From the NCBI GenBank assembly GCA_946480065.1, contig CAMLJA010000087.1:1-7715 (forward strand): a stretch of DNA of 7,715 nucleotides, read 5' to 3'. The notes beneath the pieces were generated by a model. That model was given only the letters and a program-made list of their open reading frames with translations, did no database searches and was not told the DNA's origin. Position numbers and translations under genes: made by a program. Positions 1-7,061 of the stretch are shown piece by piece (within the stretch, counting starts at the first letter, position 1; each line of letters opens with the position of its first letter). Source of the DNA: an uncultured Thermomonas sp. (lineage in GTDB: Bacteria > Pseudomonadota > Gammaproteobacteria > Xanthomonadales > Xanthomonadaceae).

Positions 1-1294
1 AGCGGCCGATGTAGGCGCGCGACTGGATCTCGATGCCGTTGATGTTGAGGATGTCCAGGCCGCCGGAGACTTCCTGGAACACGGTGTGGCCGGCTTCCAG
101 CGCGCCGCGGCTCTGGTCGACGTAGGCCAGGTTCACGGTGGGGCCGATCACGATCTCGCCGGAATCCGGCTTCTCCTGCCCGGTGATCATCTTGAACAGG
201 GTGGACTTGCCGGCGCCGTTCGGGCCGATGATGCCGACGATGGCGCCCGGCGGGACGATCATCGACAGGTTGTCGATCAGCAGCCGGTCGCCGAACTTCT
301 TGGAGACGTTCCTGAACTCGATCACCGAGTTGCCCAGGCGCTCGCCCGGCGGGATGAAGATCTCGTTGGTCTCGTTGCGCTTCTGGTAGTCGACCGACTG
401 CAGTTCCTCCAGCCGCGCAAGCCGCGCCTTGCCCTTGGAGCGGCCGCCCTTGGCGTTCTGGCGCGCCCACTCCAGCTCCTTCTGGATCGCCTTCTGGCGC
501 GACTTCTCCTGGTTCTCCTCGCGCTTGAGGCGGTCTTCCTTCTGCACCAGCCAGTCGGTGTAGTTGCCCTTCCACGGGATGCCGCGGCCGCGGTCCAACT
601 CCAGGATCCACTCGGCGGCGTTGTCGAGGAAGTAGCGGTCGTGGGTGACCGCCACCACGGTGCCGGTGTAGCGGGCCAGGAACTGCTCCAGCCACTCGAC
701 CGATTCGGCGTCCAGGTGGTTGGTGGGTTCGTCCAGCAGCAGCATGTCGGGCTTCTGCAGCAGCAGGCGGCACAGCGCCACGCGGCGCTTCTCGCCGCCG
801 GAGAGCTTGCCGACAACCGCGTCCCACGGCGGCAGGCGCAGCGCGTCGGCGGCCACTTCCAGCTGGTTCTCCAGGGTGTGCGCGTCGCCGGCGGCGAGAA
901 TCGCTTCGAGGCGTTCCTGCTCCTTCGCCAGCGCGTCGAAGTCGGCGCCTTCCTCGGCGTAGGCGGCGTAGACCTCGTCCAGCCGGGCCTGGGCCTGCAG
1001 CACCTCGCCCACGCCTTCCTCCACCGCCTGGCGCACGGTGTGCTCCGGGTTGAGCTCCGGCTCCTGCGCCAGGTAGCCGACCTTGATGCCGGGCTGCGGG
1101 CGCGCCTCGCCTTCGAAATCCTTGTCCACGCCGGCCATGATCCGCAGCACGGTGGACTTGCCGGCGCCGTTGAGGCCCAGCAGGCCGATCTTGGCGCCGG
1201 GGAAGAAGGACAGCGAGATGTCCTTGATGATCTGCCGCTTGGGCGGGACCACCTTGGACACCCGGTTCATGGTGTAGATGTACTGCGAGGACAT
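1..1294 (-). CDS. ettA: Energy-dependent translational throttle protein EttA (ABC-F ATPase), C-terminus cut by window edge
   Basis: Cytoplasmic ABC-F protein with two ATPase domains and no membrane segments. The family binds the ribosomal E site and gates entry into elongation according to ATP/ADP ratio. The 431 codons present start MSSQYIYTMNRVSKVVPPKR, the typical EttA N-terminus. The first ATPase domain has Walker A GLNGAGKST (residues 40-48, K46), signature LSGGE (164-168), Walker B LLLDEPTNHLD with D188 and putative catalytic E189, and switch H218. The EttA-type arm lies at about residues 97-139, and the charged inter-domain linker (rich in K, R and E) at about 240-320. The second domain shows Walker A GPNGAGKST (K363) and then runs off the window at residue 431, so its signature and Walker B are not visible. 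E. coli EttA has 555 residues, so roughly 120 are missing. The ATG at 1294 is preceded by GGAG with 5 nt spacing. It is divergent from glyA. I see no frameshift in the part shown. Confidence 0.97.
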   Translation of the reverse strand, partial: MSSQYIYTMNRVSKVVPPKRQIIKDISLSFFPGAKIGLLGLNGAGKSTVLRIMAGVDKDFEGEARPQPGIKVGYLAQEPELNPEHTVRQAVEEGVGEVLQAQARLDEVYAAYAEEGADFDALAKEQERLEAILAAGDAHTLENQLEVAADALRLPPWDAVVGKLSGGEKRRVALCRLLLQKPDMLLLDEPTNHLDAESVEWLEQFLARYTGTVVAVTHDRYFLDNAAEWILELDRGRGIPWKGNYTDWLVQKEDRLKREENQEKSRQKAIQKELEWARQNAKGGRSKGKARLARLEELQSVDYQKRNETNEIFIPPGERLGNSVIEFRNVSKKFGDRLLIDNLSMIVPPGAIVGIIGPNGAGKSTLFKMITGQEKPDSGEIVIGPTVNLAYVDQSRGALEAGHTVFQEVSGGLDILNINGIEIQSRAYIGR

Positions 1295-1299
1295 GGGGG

Positions 1300-1303
1300 C
1301 TCC
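1300..1303 (-). promoter_or_regulatory. Ribosome binding site of ettA
   Basis: Read on the minus strand, GGAG lies 5 nt upstream of the ATG at 1294. This supports that start, which also gives the family's standard N-terminus. Confidence 0.6.
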
Positions 1304-1361
1304 GGACAGACGGCGGCGGCCTGCGCCGGGCAGGGCCGCGAAAGGGCTCTTGGATGCCGGA

Positions 1362-1367
1362 ATTATA
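1362..1367 (-). promoter_or_regulatory. Probable -10 box of the ettA promoter
   Basis: The minus strand carries a perfect TATAAT, which stands out in very GC-rich DNA. Transcription would start near 1355, giving a leader of about 60 nt before the ettA ATG. No good TTGACA-like hexamer sits 16-18 nt upstream; the 17-nt position reads GCGCTG. The call therefore rests on the -10 box and on its position. Confidence 0.5.
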
Positions 1368-1412
1368 GCGGGAACGGACAGTTGCAGCGCCGGGCCGGGG
1401 GCCAAAAGCCGC

Positions 1413-1418
1413 TAAAAT
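1413..1418 (+). promoter_or_regulatory. Probable -10 box of the glyA promoter
   Basis: TAAAAT matches the sigma-70 -10 consensus at 5 of 6 positions and lies 33 nt upstream of the glyA ATG. Transcription would start near 1425, giving a leader of roughly 27 nt. There is no recognisable -35 at standard spacing; the nearest TTG-containing hexamer, TTGCAG at 1382-1387, is 25 nt away. I see no E. coli-type PurR palindrome and no glycine riboswitch in the leader, which is too short for one. Confidence 0.45.
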
Positions 1419-1440
1419 CCGGGTTCCCCACCGCCCGCCC

Positions 1441-1444
1441 GGAG
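1441..1444 (+). promoter_or_regulatory. Ribosome binding site of glyA
   Basis: GGAG lies 7 nt before the ATG at 1452. It supports this start over any upstream codon in the open frame. Confidence 0.6.
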
Positions 1445-1451
1445 CCACCGG

Positions 1452-2738
1452 ATGTTCTCCCGAGCCGACACGATCGCCGCCTTCGACCCCGAACTCGCCC
1501 GGGCCATCGCCGCCGAGGACCGGCGCCAGGAGGACCACGTCGAGCTGATCGCCTCCGAGAACTACGCCAGCCCGCGGGTGATGGAAGCCCAGGGCAGCCA
1601 GCTGACCAACAAGTACGCGGAAGGCTATCCGGGCAAGCGCTACTACGGCGGCTGCGAATACGTGGACATCGCCGAGCAGCTGGCGATCGACCGCTGCAAG
1701 CAGCTGTTCGGGGCCGGCTCCACGGAAGGGATGTATGCCAACGTGCAGCCGCACAGCGGCTCGCAGGCCAACCAGGCGGTGTACTTCGCGCTGCTGCAGC
1801 CGGGCGACACCATCCTCGGCATGTCGCTGGCGCACGGCGGCCACCTGACCCACGGCGCCAAGGTCAACGCCTCCGGCAAGCTGTTCAACGCGGTGCAGTA
1901 CGGCGTGGACGATGCCGGCCTGATCGACTACGACGAAGTCGAGCGCCTCGCGCTGGAGCACAAGCCGAAGATGGTCGTGGCGGGCTTCTCCGCCTATTCG
2001 CAGGTGGTCGACTGGGCGCGCTTCCGCGCCATCGCCGACAAGGTGGGGGCATACCTGTTCGTGGACATGGCGCACGTCGCCGGCCTGGTGGCCGCCGGCG
2101 TCTACCCGAGCCCGCTGCCGCACGCGCACGTGGTGACCTCCACCACCCACAAGACCCTGCGCGGCCCGCGCGGCGGGATCATCGTGGCGAGCAGGGCCGG
2201 CATGGGCGCGCACGCGGAGGAGCTGGAGAAGAAGCTGCAGTCGATCGTGTTCCCCGGCATCCAGGGCGGTCCGCTGATGCACGTGATCGCGGCCAAGGCG
2301 GTGGCGTTCAAGGAAGCGTTGGAGCCGGCGTTCCGGGACTACCAGCGGCAGGTGGTGAAGAACGCGCAGGCGATGGCGAAGGTCATCGTTTCCCGGGGTT
2401 ACAAGATCGTCTCCGGCGGCACCGAGAACCACCTGATGCTGGTCGACATGATCGGCAAGGACGTCTCCGGCAAGCAGGCCGAGGAAGCGCTGGGCAAGGC
2501 CCACATCACGGTCAACAAGAACTCGGTGCCCAACGACCCGCGCAAGCCCTTCGTGACTTCCGGCCTGCGCATCGGCACGCCGGCGGTCACCACCCGCGGC
2601 TACAGGGAGCCCGACTGCGTGGCGCTGGCCGAGTGGATCTGCGACGTGCTGGACAACCCGAACGACGAGGCGGTGATCGCCGGCGTGCGCGCGAACGTGG
2701 AACGGCAGTGCGCCCGGTTCCCGGTCTACGGCGGCTGA
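1452..2738 (+). CDS. glyA: Serine hydroxymethyltransferase GlyA
   Basis: PLP enzyme of the cytoplasm that converts serine and tetrahydrofolate to glycine and 5,10-methylene-tetrahydrofolate, the main one-carbon supply for purine, thymidylate and methionine synthesis. At 428 residues it is about 11 longer than the E. coli enzyme. Family motifs are intact: [10 protein letters not shown] near the N-terminus, [46 protein letters not shown] (D205, H208), the PLP-lysine motif [12 protein letters not shown] (K234), [19 protein letters not shown] and [15 protein letters not shown]. Two short stretches look inserted relative to E. coli GlyA as I recall it: residues 89-94 (GSTEGM, between LFGA and YANVQP) and about 247-256 (after GGIIVA). 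Neither removes a known catalytic residue. It is the first gene of the plus-strand series, with nrdR 4 bp downstream and ettA divergent. Activity is expected to be normal. Confidence 0.97.
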   Translation: MFSRADTIAAFDPELARAIAAEDRRQEDHVELIASENYASPRVMEAQGSQLTNKYAEGYPGKRYYGGCEYVDIAEQLAIDRCKQLFGAGSTEGMYANVQPHSGSQANQAVYFALLQPGDTILGMSLAHGGHLTHGAKVNASGKLFNAVQYGVDDAGLIDYDEVERLALEHKPKMVVAGFSAYSQVVDWARFRAIADKVGAYLFVDMAHVAGLVAAGVYPSPLPHAHVVTSTTHKTLRGPRGGIIVASRAGMGAHAEELEKKLQSIVFPGIQGGPLMHVIAAKAVAFKEALEPAFRDYQRQVVKNAQAMAKVIVSRGYKIVSGGTENHLMLVDMIGKDVSGKQAEEALGKAHITVNKNSVPNDPRKPFVTSGLRIGTPAVTTRGYREPDCVALAEWICDVLDNPNDEAVIAGVRANVERQCARFPVYGG

Positions 2739-2742
2739 TCCG

Positions 2743-3264
2743 GTGCACTGCCCCTTCTGCCAGCACGACAACACCCGGGTGATCGACTCGCGCGTGAGCG
2801 AGGACGGCGCCACCATCCGCCGGCGCCGCGAGTGCGAGGCCTGCGGCGAACGCTTCTCCACCCTGGAGACGATCGAGATCAAGCTGCCGGCGATCATCAA
2901 GTCGGACGGCCGCCGCGAGGCGTTCGACGCGCGCAAGCTGCGCGCCGGCTTCGACCGCGCGCTGCAGAAGCGGCCGGTGTCCGAGGAGCAGATCGAGTCG
3001 TCGGTCCGCGCGGTGGTGCATGCGGTGCGGATGGCGGGCGAGCGCGAGCTGGCCTCGCGCCGGGTCGGCGAATTCGTGATGGCCGAGCTGCGCAAGCTGG
3101 ACCACGTGGGCTACGTCCGCTTCGCCTCGGTCTACCGCAGCTTCGAGGACGTGGCCGACTTCCGCGAGGAGCTGGACCGGCTGGAGCGCGACCTGCCCGG
3201 CGAGGGCCAGCTGCCGCTGCTGGAATCGGGCGTCCTGCCGATCGACAAGAACCGCCGCAAATGA
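2743..3264 (+). CDS. nrdR: Transcriptional repressor NrdR
   Basis: Zinc-ribbon/ATP-cone repressor of ribonucleotide reductase genes; the ATP-cone binds ATP/dATP and controls DNA binding to NrdR boxes in target promoters. The GTG start is chosen because it gives the universal N-terminus (M)HCPFC; it lies only 4 bp after the glyA stop and has no strong Shine-Dalgarno, which suggests translational coupling to glyA. The zinc ribbon cysteines are C3, C6, C31 and C34, the last two in [14 protein letters not shown]. The ATP-cone follows from about residue 48 ([19 protein letters not shown]) to about residue 138. At 173 residues it is longer than the 149 of E. coli because of an acidic/basic tail (about 139-173), which I recall as usual in xanthomonads. 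Its stop overlaps the ribD start by 4 bp (ATGA). I saw no NrdR box pair upstream of the operon. Confidence 0.97.
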   Translation: MHCPFCQHDNTRVIDSRVSEDGATIRRRRECEACGERFSTLETIEIKLPAIIKSDGRREAFDARKLRAGFDRALQKRPVSEEQIESSVRAVVHAVRMAGERELASRRVGEFVMAELRKLDHVGYVRFASVYRSFEDVADFREELDRLERDLPGEGQLPLLESGVLPIDKNRRK

Positions 3265-4358
3265 GCTTTTCCGCGACCGACCACGCGCTGATGGCGCGCG
3301 CGCTGCGGCTGGCCGAGCGCGGCGCCTGGACCACCCGCCCCAACCCGATGGTGGGCTGCGTGCTCGCCCACGGCGGGCAGGTGGTGGGCGAGGGCTGGCA
3401 CCAGCGCAAGGGCGGGCCGCACGCGGAGGTGTTCGCGCTGCAGGCGGCCGGCGAACGCGCCCGCGGCGCCACCGCCTACGTCACCCTGGAGCCGTGCGCG
3501 CACGACGGCAGCACCGGCCCCTGCGCGGACGCGCTGGTCGCGGCCGGCGTGGCGCGGGTGGTGGCGGCCATGCGCGATCCGTTCCCGCGGGTGGACGGCG
3601 CCGGCTTCGAGCGCCTGCGCGCGGCGGGCATCGCGGTGGATGCCGGGCTGATGGAAGTCCAGGCGCGCGAGCTCAACCGCGGCTTCCTGTCGCGGGTGGA
3701 ACGCGGCCGGCCGTGGCTGCGGGTCAAGCTGGCCACCAGCCTGGACGGCCGCAGCGCGATGGCCTCGGGCGAATCGCGCTGGATCAGCGGGGAGGCCGCG
3801 CGCGCCGACGTGCAGCGCTGGCGCGCGCGCAGCGGCGCGCTGATGACCGGCGCCGACACCGTGCTGGCGGACGATCCGCAGCTGACCGTGCGGCTGGCCG
3901 AACCGGCGGAGGTGGTGCCGCCGCTGCGGGTGGTGCTGGACCCGGGCCTGGCCACCGTGGCCCGTGGCCGGGTGCGCGACGGCGACGCCCCCACGCTGTA
4001 CCTGCACGCGCCCGAGGCCAAGGTGCCGCGCGACCTGGCGCTGGAGCATCGCGCGGTGCCTGCGCGCCACGGCATGCTGGACCTGGCCGCGGTGCTGGCG
4101 GAGTTGGGCGAACGCGGCATCAACGAGGTGCAGCTGGAGGCGGGCGCGACCCTGGCCGGCGCCTTCCTGTCCGCCGGGCTGGTGGACGAACTGCTGCTGT
4201 ACGTGGCGCCGGTGCTGCTGGGCGAGCGCGCCCGGCCGCTGTTCCACGGGCTGCAGATCGACGCCATGGCCCAGCGCCTGCACCTGCGGCAGGTCGACTG
4301 CCGCAGCGTGGGCGACGACCTGCGCGTGCTGCTGCGGCCCGCGCCGGAGGCGGCCTGA
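3261..4358 (+). CDS. ribD: Bifunctional riboflavin pathway deaminase/reductase RibD
   Basis: Catalyses the second and third steps of riboflavin synthesis: deamination of the GTP-derived diaminopyrimidinone phosphate, then NADPH-dependent reduction of its ribosyl side chain. The protein has 365 residues. The deaminase domain (about 1-145) has RPNPMVGCV, zinc ligands H54 (PHAE, with catalytic E56), C79 and C88. Residues N28, H47 and H81 match substrate-binding positions of the family. The loop after C79 reads AHDGSTGPC, where most family members have a Lys or Arg in place of S84. The reductase domain (about 150-365) has [47 protein letters not shown] and [15 protein letters not shown]. The ATG at 3261 overlaps the nrdR stop (ATGA). 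The frame is open far upstream, but only this start gives the family N-terminus. Its stop overlaps the ribE start by 1 bp. No FMN riboswitch precedes it. Confidence 0.97.
   Translation: MSFSATDHALMARALRLAERGAWTTRPNPMVGCVLAHGGQVVGEGWHQRKGGPHAEVFALQAAGERARGATAYVTLEPCAHDGSTGPCADALVAAGVARVVAAMRDPFPRVDGAGFERLRAAGIAVDAGLMEVQARELNRGFLSRVERGRPWLRVKLATSLDGRSAMASGESRWISGEAARADVQRWRARSGALMTGADTVLADDPQLTVRLAEPAEVVPPLRVVLDPGLATVARGRVRDGDAPTLYLHAPEAKVPRDLALEHRAVPARHGMLDLAAVLAELGERGINEVQLEAGATLAGAFLSAGLVDELLLYVAPVLLGERARPLFHGLQIDAMAQRLHLRQVDCRSVGDDLRVLLRPAPEAA
4346..4350 (+). promoter_or_regulatory. Ribosome binding site of ribE
   Basis: GGAGG inside the last codons of ribD, 7 nt before the ATG at 4358. 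It fixes the ribE start, although the same frame is open back to about 3494. Confidence 0.7.
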
Positions 4359-4960
4359 TGTTCACCGGCCTGGTCGCCGGCGTCGGCACGCTGGCCGCGC
4401 GCGAGGCCCGGGGCGGCGACGCGCGGCTGTCCATCGACGCCGGGACGCTGCCGTTCGACGGCGTGCAGCCGGGCGAAAGCATCGCGGTCAACGGCTGCTG
4501 TCTGACTGTGGTGGCGTTCGATGCGCGCAGCTTCGCGGTCGATGCCTCCAACGAGACGCTGGCGCTGACGACGCTGGGCCGGCTGGCGATCGGCGCGCCG
4601 GTCAACCTGGAGCGCGCCATGCTGCCCACCGACCGCCTCGGCGGCCACCTGGTTAGCGGCCACGTCGATGGCCTAGGCACCGCCGAACGGCGCTGGGACG
4701 ACGCGCGCGCGGTGCGCTGGCGGATCGCCGCGCCGATGGCGCTGCTGCGCTACGTCGCCCACAAGGGCTCGGTCTGCGTGGACGGCGTCAGCCTGACCGT
4801 GAACGCGGTCGACGACGCCGGCTTCGAGGTCGCGCTGATCCCCCACACCGTCGCGAACACCGCCTTCCGCGCCCTGCGCGAGGGCGACGCGGTCAACATC
4901 GAAGTCGACCTGCTGGCGCGCTACGTCGAGCGCCTGCTGGCCACCAAGGACACGCCATGA
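4358..4960 (+). CDS. ribE: Riboflavin synthase, alpha chain (RibE; RibC in E. coli naming)
   Basis: Last step of riboflavin synthesis: dismutation of two 6,7-dimethyl-8-ribityllumazine molecules into riboflavin and a pyrimidine that RibH reuses. The product has 200 residues, the family's usual size, made of two similar beta-barrel lumazine-binding halves and a C-terminal trimerisation helix. The N-terminal half (about 1-97) starts MFTGLV and holds [17 protein letters not shown] and [11 protein letters not shown]. The second half (about 98-190) holds [29 protein letters not shown] and ALIPHT. The helix ends [14 protein letters not shown]. The ribD stop and this ATG share one base (TGATG), and the stop overlaps the next ATG (ATGA), so translation of the three rib genes is probably coupled. 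No truncation or missing motif is seen. Confidence 0.97.
   Translation: MFTGLVAGVGTLAAREARGGDARLSIDAGTLPFDGVQPGESIAVNGCCLTVVAFDARSFAVDASNETLALTTLGRLAIGAPVNLERAMLPTDRLGGHLVSGHVDGLGTAERRWDDARAVRWRIAAPMALLRYVAHKGSVCVDGVSLTVNAVDDAGFEVALIPHTVANTAFRALREGDAVNIEVDLLARYVERLLATKDTP
4946..4950 (+). promoter_or_regulatory. Ribosome binding site of ribB
   Basis: AAGGA within the end of ribE, 6 nt before the ATG at 4957. It supports that start, which overlaps the ribE stop. Confidence 0.55.
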
Positions 4961-6063
4961 GCTTCGCGAGCATCCCGGAACTGCTGGACGAACTGCGCGC
5001 CGGGCGCATGGTGGTGGTGGTCGACGACGAGGACCGCGAGAACGAAGGCGACCTGATCATGGCCGCCGAGCTGGTCAAGCCGTCCGATGTCAACTTCATG
5101 GTGACGCACGCGCGCGGGCTGGTCTGCCTGTCGCTGACGCGCGAGCGCTGCGCCCAGCTGGCGCTCAACCCGATGGTGCGCGACAACACCTCGCCCCACC
5201 ACACCAACTTCACCGTCAGCATCGAGGCGGCCGAGGGCGTCACCACCGGCATCAGCGCCTACGACCGCGCCCACACCGTGCGCACCGCGGTGCGGCCGGA
5301 CGCCAAGCCGCAAGACCTGTCGCAGCCGGGCCATATCTTCCCGCTGATGGCCCAGCCCGGCGGGGTGCTGACCCGCGCCGGCCACACCGAGGCGGCCAGC
5401 GACCTGGCGCTGCTGGCAGGCTTCGAGCCGGCCGGCGTGCTGGTGGAAATCCTCAACCCGGACGGCTCGATGGCGCGCCGCCCGGAGCTGGAGGCCTTCG
5501 CCCGCGAGCACGGCCTGAAGATCGGTTCGATCGAGGACCTGATCCGGCACCGGCTGGAGACCGAGCACACCGTCGAGCGCATCGACAGCCGCGAGATCGA
5601 CACCGACCACGGCCGCTTCCTGCTGCACACCTACCGCGACCGCCTCAACCACGGCCTGCACCATGCGCTGGTGCGCGGCGACGTGGCCGGCGACGCCCCG
5701 GTGCTGGTGCGGGTGCAGGCGCAGAATCCGCTGGCCGACGCGCTGCACTGGCGGCGCAGCGACTTCGGCCCGCTGGTGGGCGACGTGCTGGCGATGATCG
5801 CGGCGGAAGGGCGCGGCGCGCTGGTGCTGCTGGGCGACGCGCCCGACCCGGGCGCGCTGCTGGCGCGGATCCGCGAGCAGCCCGCGCCGCCGGCGTCGAA
5901 GGCCGGCGCGCTGGCGCAGTGGCGGCGCACCGGCGCCGGCTCGCAGATCCTGGCCGACCTGGGCCTGCGCCGGCTGCGCGTGCTGGGCACGCCGCGCCGG
6001 CAGGTGGGCCTGGCCGGGTTCGGGCTGGAGATCGTGGACTACGCCAGCCTGCCGGCGCGCTAA
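4957..6063 (+). CDS. ribB: RibBX: 3,4-dihydroxy-2-butanone-4-phosphate synthase with degenerate GTP cyclohydrolase II-like domain
   Basis: The N-terminal domain (about 1-200) converts ribulose 5-phosphate to 3,4-dihydroxy-2-butanone 4-phosphate and formate, the four-carbon substrate of RibH. It is intact: [16 protein letters not shown] (acidic loop E28, E30, D32), [54 protein letters not shown] (H143, E145). The C-terminal part (about 205-368) aligns with GTP cyclohydrolase II but lacks its active site. The zinc cysteines of the family motif ECLTGD...LRCDCG are replaced by N257, S268 and F270. The segment around YHRQEGRNIGL has become [13 protein letters not shown], and TNNPKK has become GTPRRQ. 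It would usually be annotated RibBA, but it matches the RibBX class described in Proteobacteria, where this domain is catalytically dead and of unclear role. A real RibA must then be encoded elsewhere. It is 29 bp upstream of ribH. Confidence 0.93.
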   Translation: MSFASIPELLDELRAGRMVVVVDDEDRENEGDLIMAAELVKPSDVNFMVTHARGLVCLSLTRERCAQLALNPMVRDNTSPHHTNFTVSIEAAEGVTTGISAYDRAHTVRTAVRPDAKPQDLSQPGHIFPLMAQPGGVLTRAGHTEAASDLALLAGFEPAGVLVEILNPDGSMARRPELEAFAREHGLKIGSIEDLIRHRLETEHTVERIDSREIDTDHGRFLLHTYRDRLNHGLHHALVRGDVAGDAPVLVRVQAQNPLADALHWRRSDFGPLVGDVLAMIAAEGRGALVLLGDAPDPGALLARIREQPAPPASKAGALAQWRRTGAGSQILADLGLRRLRVLGTPRRQVGLAGFGLEIVDYASLPAR

Positions 6064-6092
6064 ACTGCACTGCCCCGCAACGACGCCCCGCC

Positions 6093-6587
6093 ATGCCGCA
6101 TTACGAAGGCGACCTGCGCGCCCCTCCCGGCGCGCGCTTCGCGATCCTCGCCAGCCGCTGGAACCCGCGCATCGTCGACGCGCTGGTGGCGTCCGCGCGC
6201 GAGGCCTTCGTGGCCCACGGCGTGGCCGAGGCCGCGATCGACGTGGTGCGCGTGCCCGGCGCCTGGGAACTGCCGGTGGCCGCGCGCGCGCTGGCGCTGG
6301 GCGGCCGCCACGCCGCCATCGTGGCGCTGGGCTGCGTGGTGCGCGGCGACACCCGCCACTACGAGCAGGTGGCCGACGGCGCCTCCGACGGCCTGATGCG
6401 GGTGGCGCTGGACACCGGCGTGCCGGTCGCCAACGGCGTGCTGGCGGTGGAACGCTTCGAGGACGCCGCGGCCCGCGCCGGCGGCAGCCACGGCAACAAG
6501 GGCGAGGAGGCCGCGCTGGTGGCCATCGAGATGGCCGACCTGCGCCGCAGGCTGCAGGACCACGCGCTTCAGGAGAGCATGCGATGA
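6093..6587 (+). CDS. ribH: 6,7-dimethyl-8-ribityllumazine synthase RibH
   Basis: Penultimate riboflavin step: condenses the RibD-derived ribitylaminopyrimidine with the RibB product to lumazine, in a large cytoplasmic oligomer. The protein has 164 residues. Motifs in order: [16 protein letters not shown] (substrate-ring tryptophan in RWN), [33 protein letters not shown] with the catalytic histidine H89, [12 protein letters not shown], and [18 protein letters not shown]. The start MPHYEGDL at 6093 is the one I recall for xanthomonad RibH. The frame is open back to about 5919 inside ribB, but nothing there resembles the family. No clear Shine-Dalgarno precedes the ATG, and the 29-bp gap contains no terminator, so expression probably depends on read-through from ribB. 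Its stop overlaps the nusB start (ATGA). Confidence 0.97.
   Translation: MPHYEGDLRAPPGARFAILASRWNPRIVDALVASAREAFVAHGVAEAAIDVVRVPGAWELPVAARALALGGRHAAIVALGCVVRGDTRHYEQVADGASDGLMRVALDTGVPVANGVLAVERFEDAAARAGGSHGNKGEEAALVAIEMADLRRRLQDHALQESMR
6571..6575 (+). promoter_or_regulatory. Ribosome binding site of nusB
   Basis: AGGAG within the last codons of ribH, 8 nt before the nusB ATG at 6584. It is one of the two strongest Shine-Dalgarno sequences in the operon. Confidence 0.65.
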
Positions 6588-7045
6588 ACCGCCGCCGCCC
6601 CGACGGGCTCGACCCCGTGGCCCGCTCGCGCTCGCGCCGCCGCGCCCTGCAGGCCATCTACGCCTGGCAGCTGAGCGGTGCCGGCGAGCGCGACCTGATC
6701 GCCCAGTTCGCCCACGAGCAGGCGCACGAGGTGGCGGACCTGGAGTACTTCGAGGACCTGGTGCGCGGCGTGCTGCGGCACGTGGCCGAGCTGGACCAGG
6801 CGCTGGCCGGGCACCTGGACCGCAGCGTGGACGAGGTGGACCCGATCGAGCGCGCCGCGCTGCGGATCGCCGCCTACGAGCTGGTGCACCGGCCCGACGT
6901 GCCGTACCGGGTGGTGCTGAACGAGGCGATCGACTCGACCAAGCGCTTCGGTTCCGAGCACGGCCACACCTACGTCAACGGCGTGCTGGACAAGGCGGCC
7001 GCCAGCCTGCGCAGCGTGGAAGCGCAGGCCGCGCGCCCGCGCTGA
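6584..7045 (+). CDS. nusB: Transcription antitermination protein NusB
   Basis: All-helical RNA-binding protein that, with NusE (S10), binds boxA in nascent rRNA leaders and helps RNA polymerase read through terminators. The product has 153 residues (139 in E. coli). The arginine-rich N-terminus [19 protein letters not shown] matches the RNA-binding helix. It is followed by [15 protein letters not shown], then [35 protein letters not shown] and the C-terminal signature [10 protein letters not shown]. The first dozen residues ([11 protein letters not shown]) are a short extension relative to E. coli. Overlap with the ribH stop and the strong Shine-Dalgarno fix the start. The ribH-nusB-thiL order is the same as in E. 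coli and many other gammaproteobacteria. Confidence 0.97.
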   Translation: MNRRRPDGLDPVARSRSRRRALQAIYAWQLSGAGERDLIAQFAHEQAHEVADLEYFEDLVRGVLRHVAELDQALAGHLDRSVDEVDPIERAALRIAAYELVHRPDVPYRVVLNEAIDSTKRFGSEHGHTYVNGVLDKAAASLRSVEAQAARPR

Positions 7046-7061
7046 GAGCGCCGCGGCCGCC

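Larger units (their letters stand above)
1352..1427. repeat. Mirrored repeat holding the two divergent -10 boxes
   Basis: Read in the minus direction, 1371 to 1357 is CCGCTATAATTCCGG. Read in the plus direction, 1409 to 1422 is CCGCTAAAATCCGG. The two differ by one substitution and one T. The similarity continues as CATCC on one side and GTTCC on the other. Each arm contains the -10 box pointing away from the centre. The 45 bp between the -10 boxes (1368-1412) means the two -35 regions would abut or overlap near 1385-1395. Confidence 0.6.

Noticed and set aside
1303..1381. CGGACAG occurs twice in the ettA/glyA intergenic region (1303-1309 and 1375-1381), as a possible operator repeat.
   Set aside because: Seven bases of GC-rich sequence with no symmetry can recur by chance, and the spacing does not match a known operator layout.
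86..2782. An 898-codon plus-strand open frame running across ettA, the intergenic region and glyA.
   Set aside because: It is antisense to EttA and out of frame with GlyA, and it crosses the ettA/glyA promoters. Its composition shows no family resemblance.
3132..4663. Long minus-strand frames (383 and 395 codons) opposite ribD and ribE.
   Set aside because: They overlap each other and the well-supported rib genes, have low-complexity composition and no plausible start signals.
6064..6092. Possible terminator or promoter between ribB and ribH.
   Set aside because: The 29 bases have no inverted repeat with a T run and no AT-rich -10 box.
4921..6657. A 578-codon open frame on the minus strand opposite ribB and ribH.
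   Set aside because: It is rich in Arg, Ala, Pro and Gly with no recognisable domain and lies antisense to two clear enzymes. Such frames are expected in DNA this GC-rich, where stop codons are rare.
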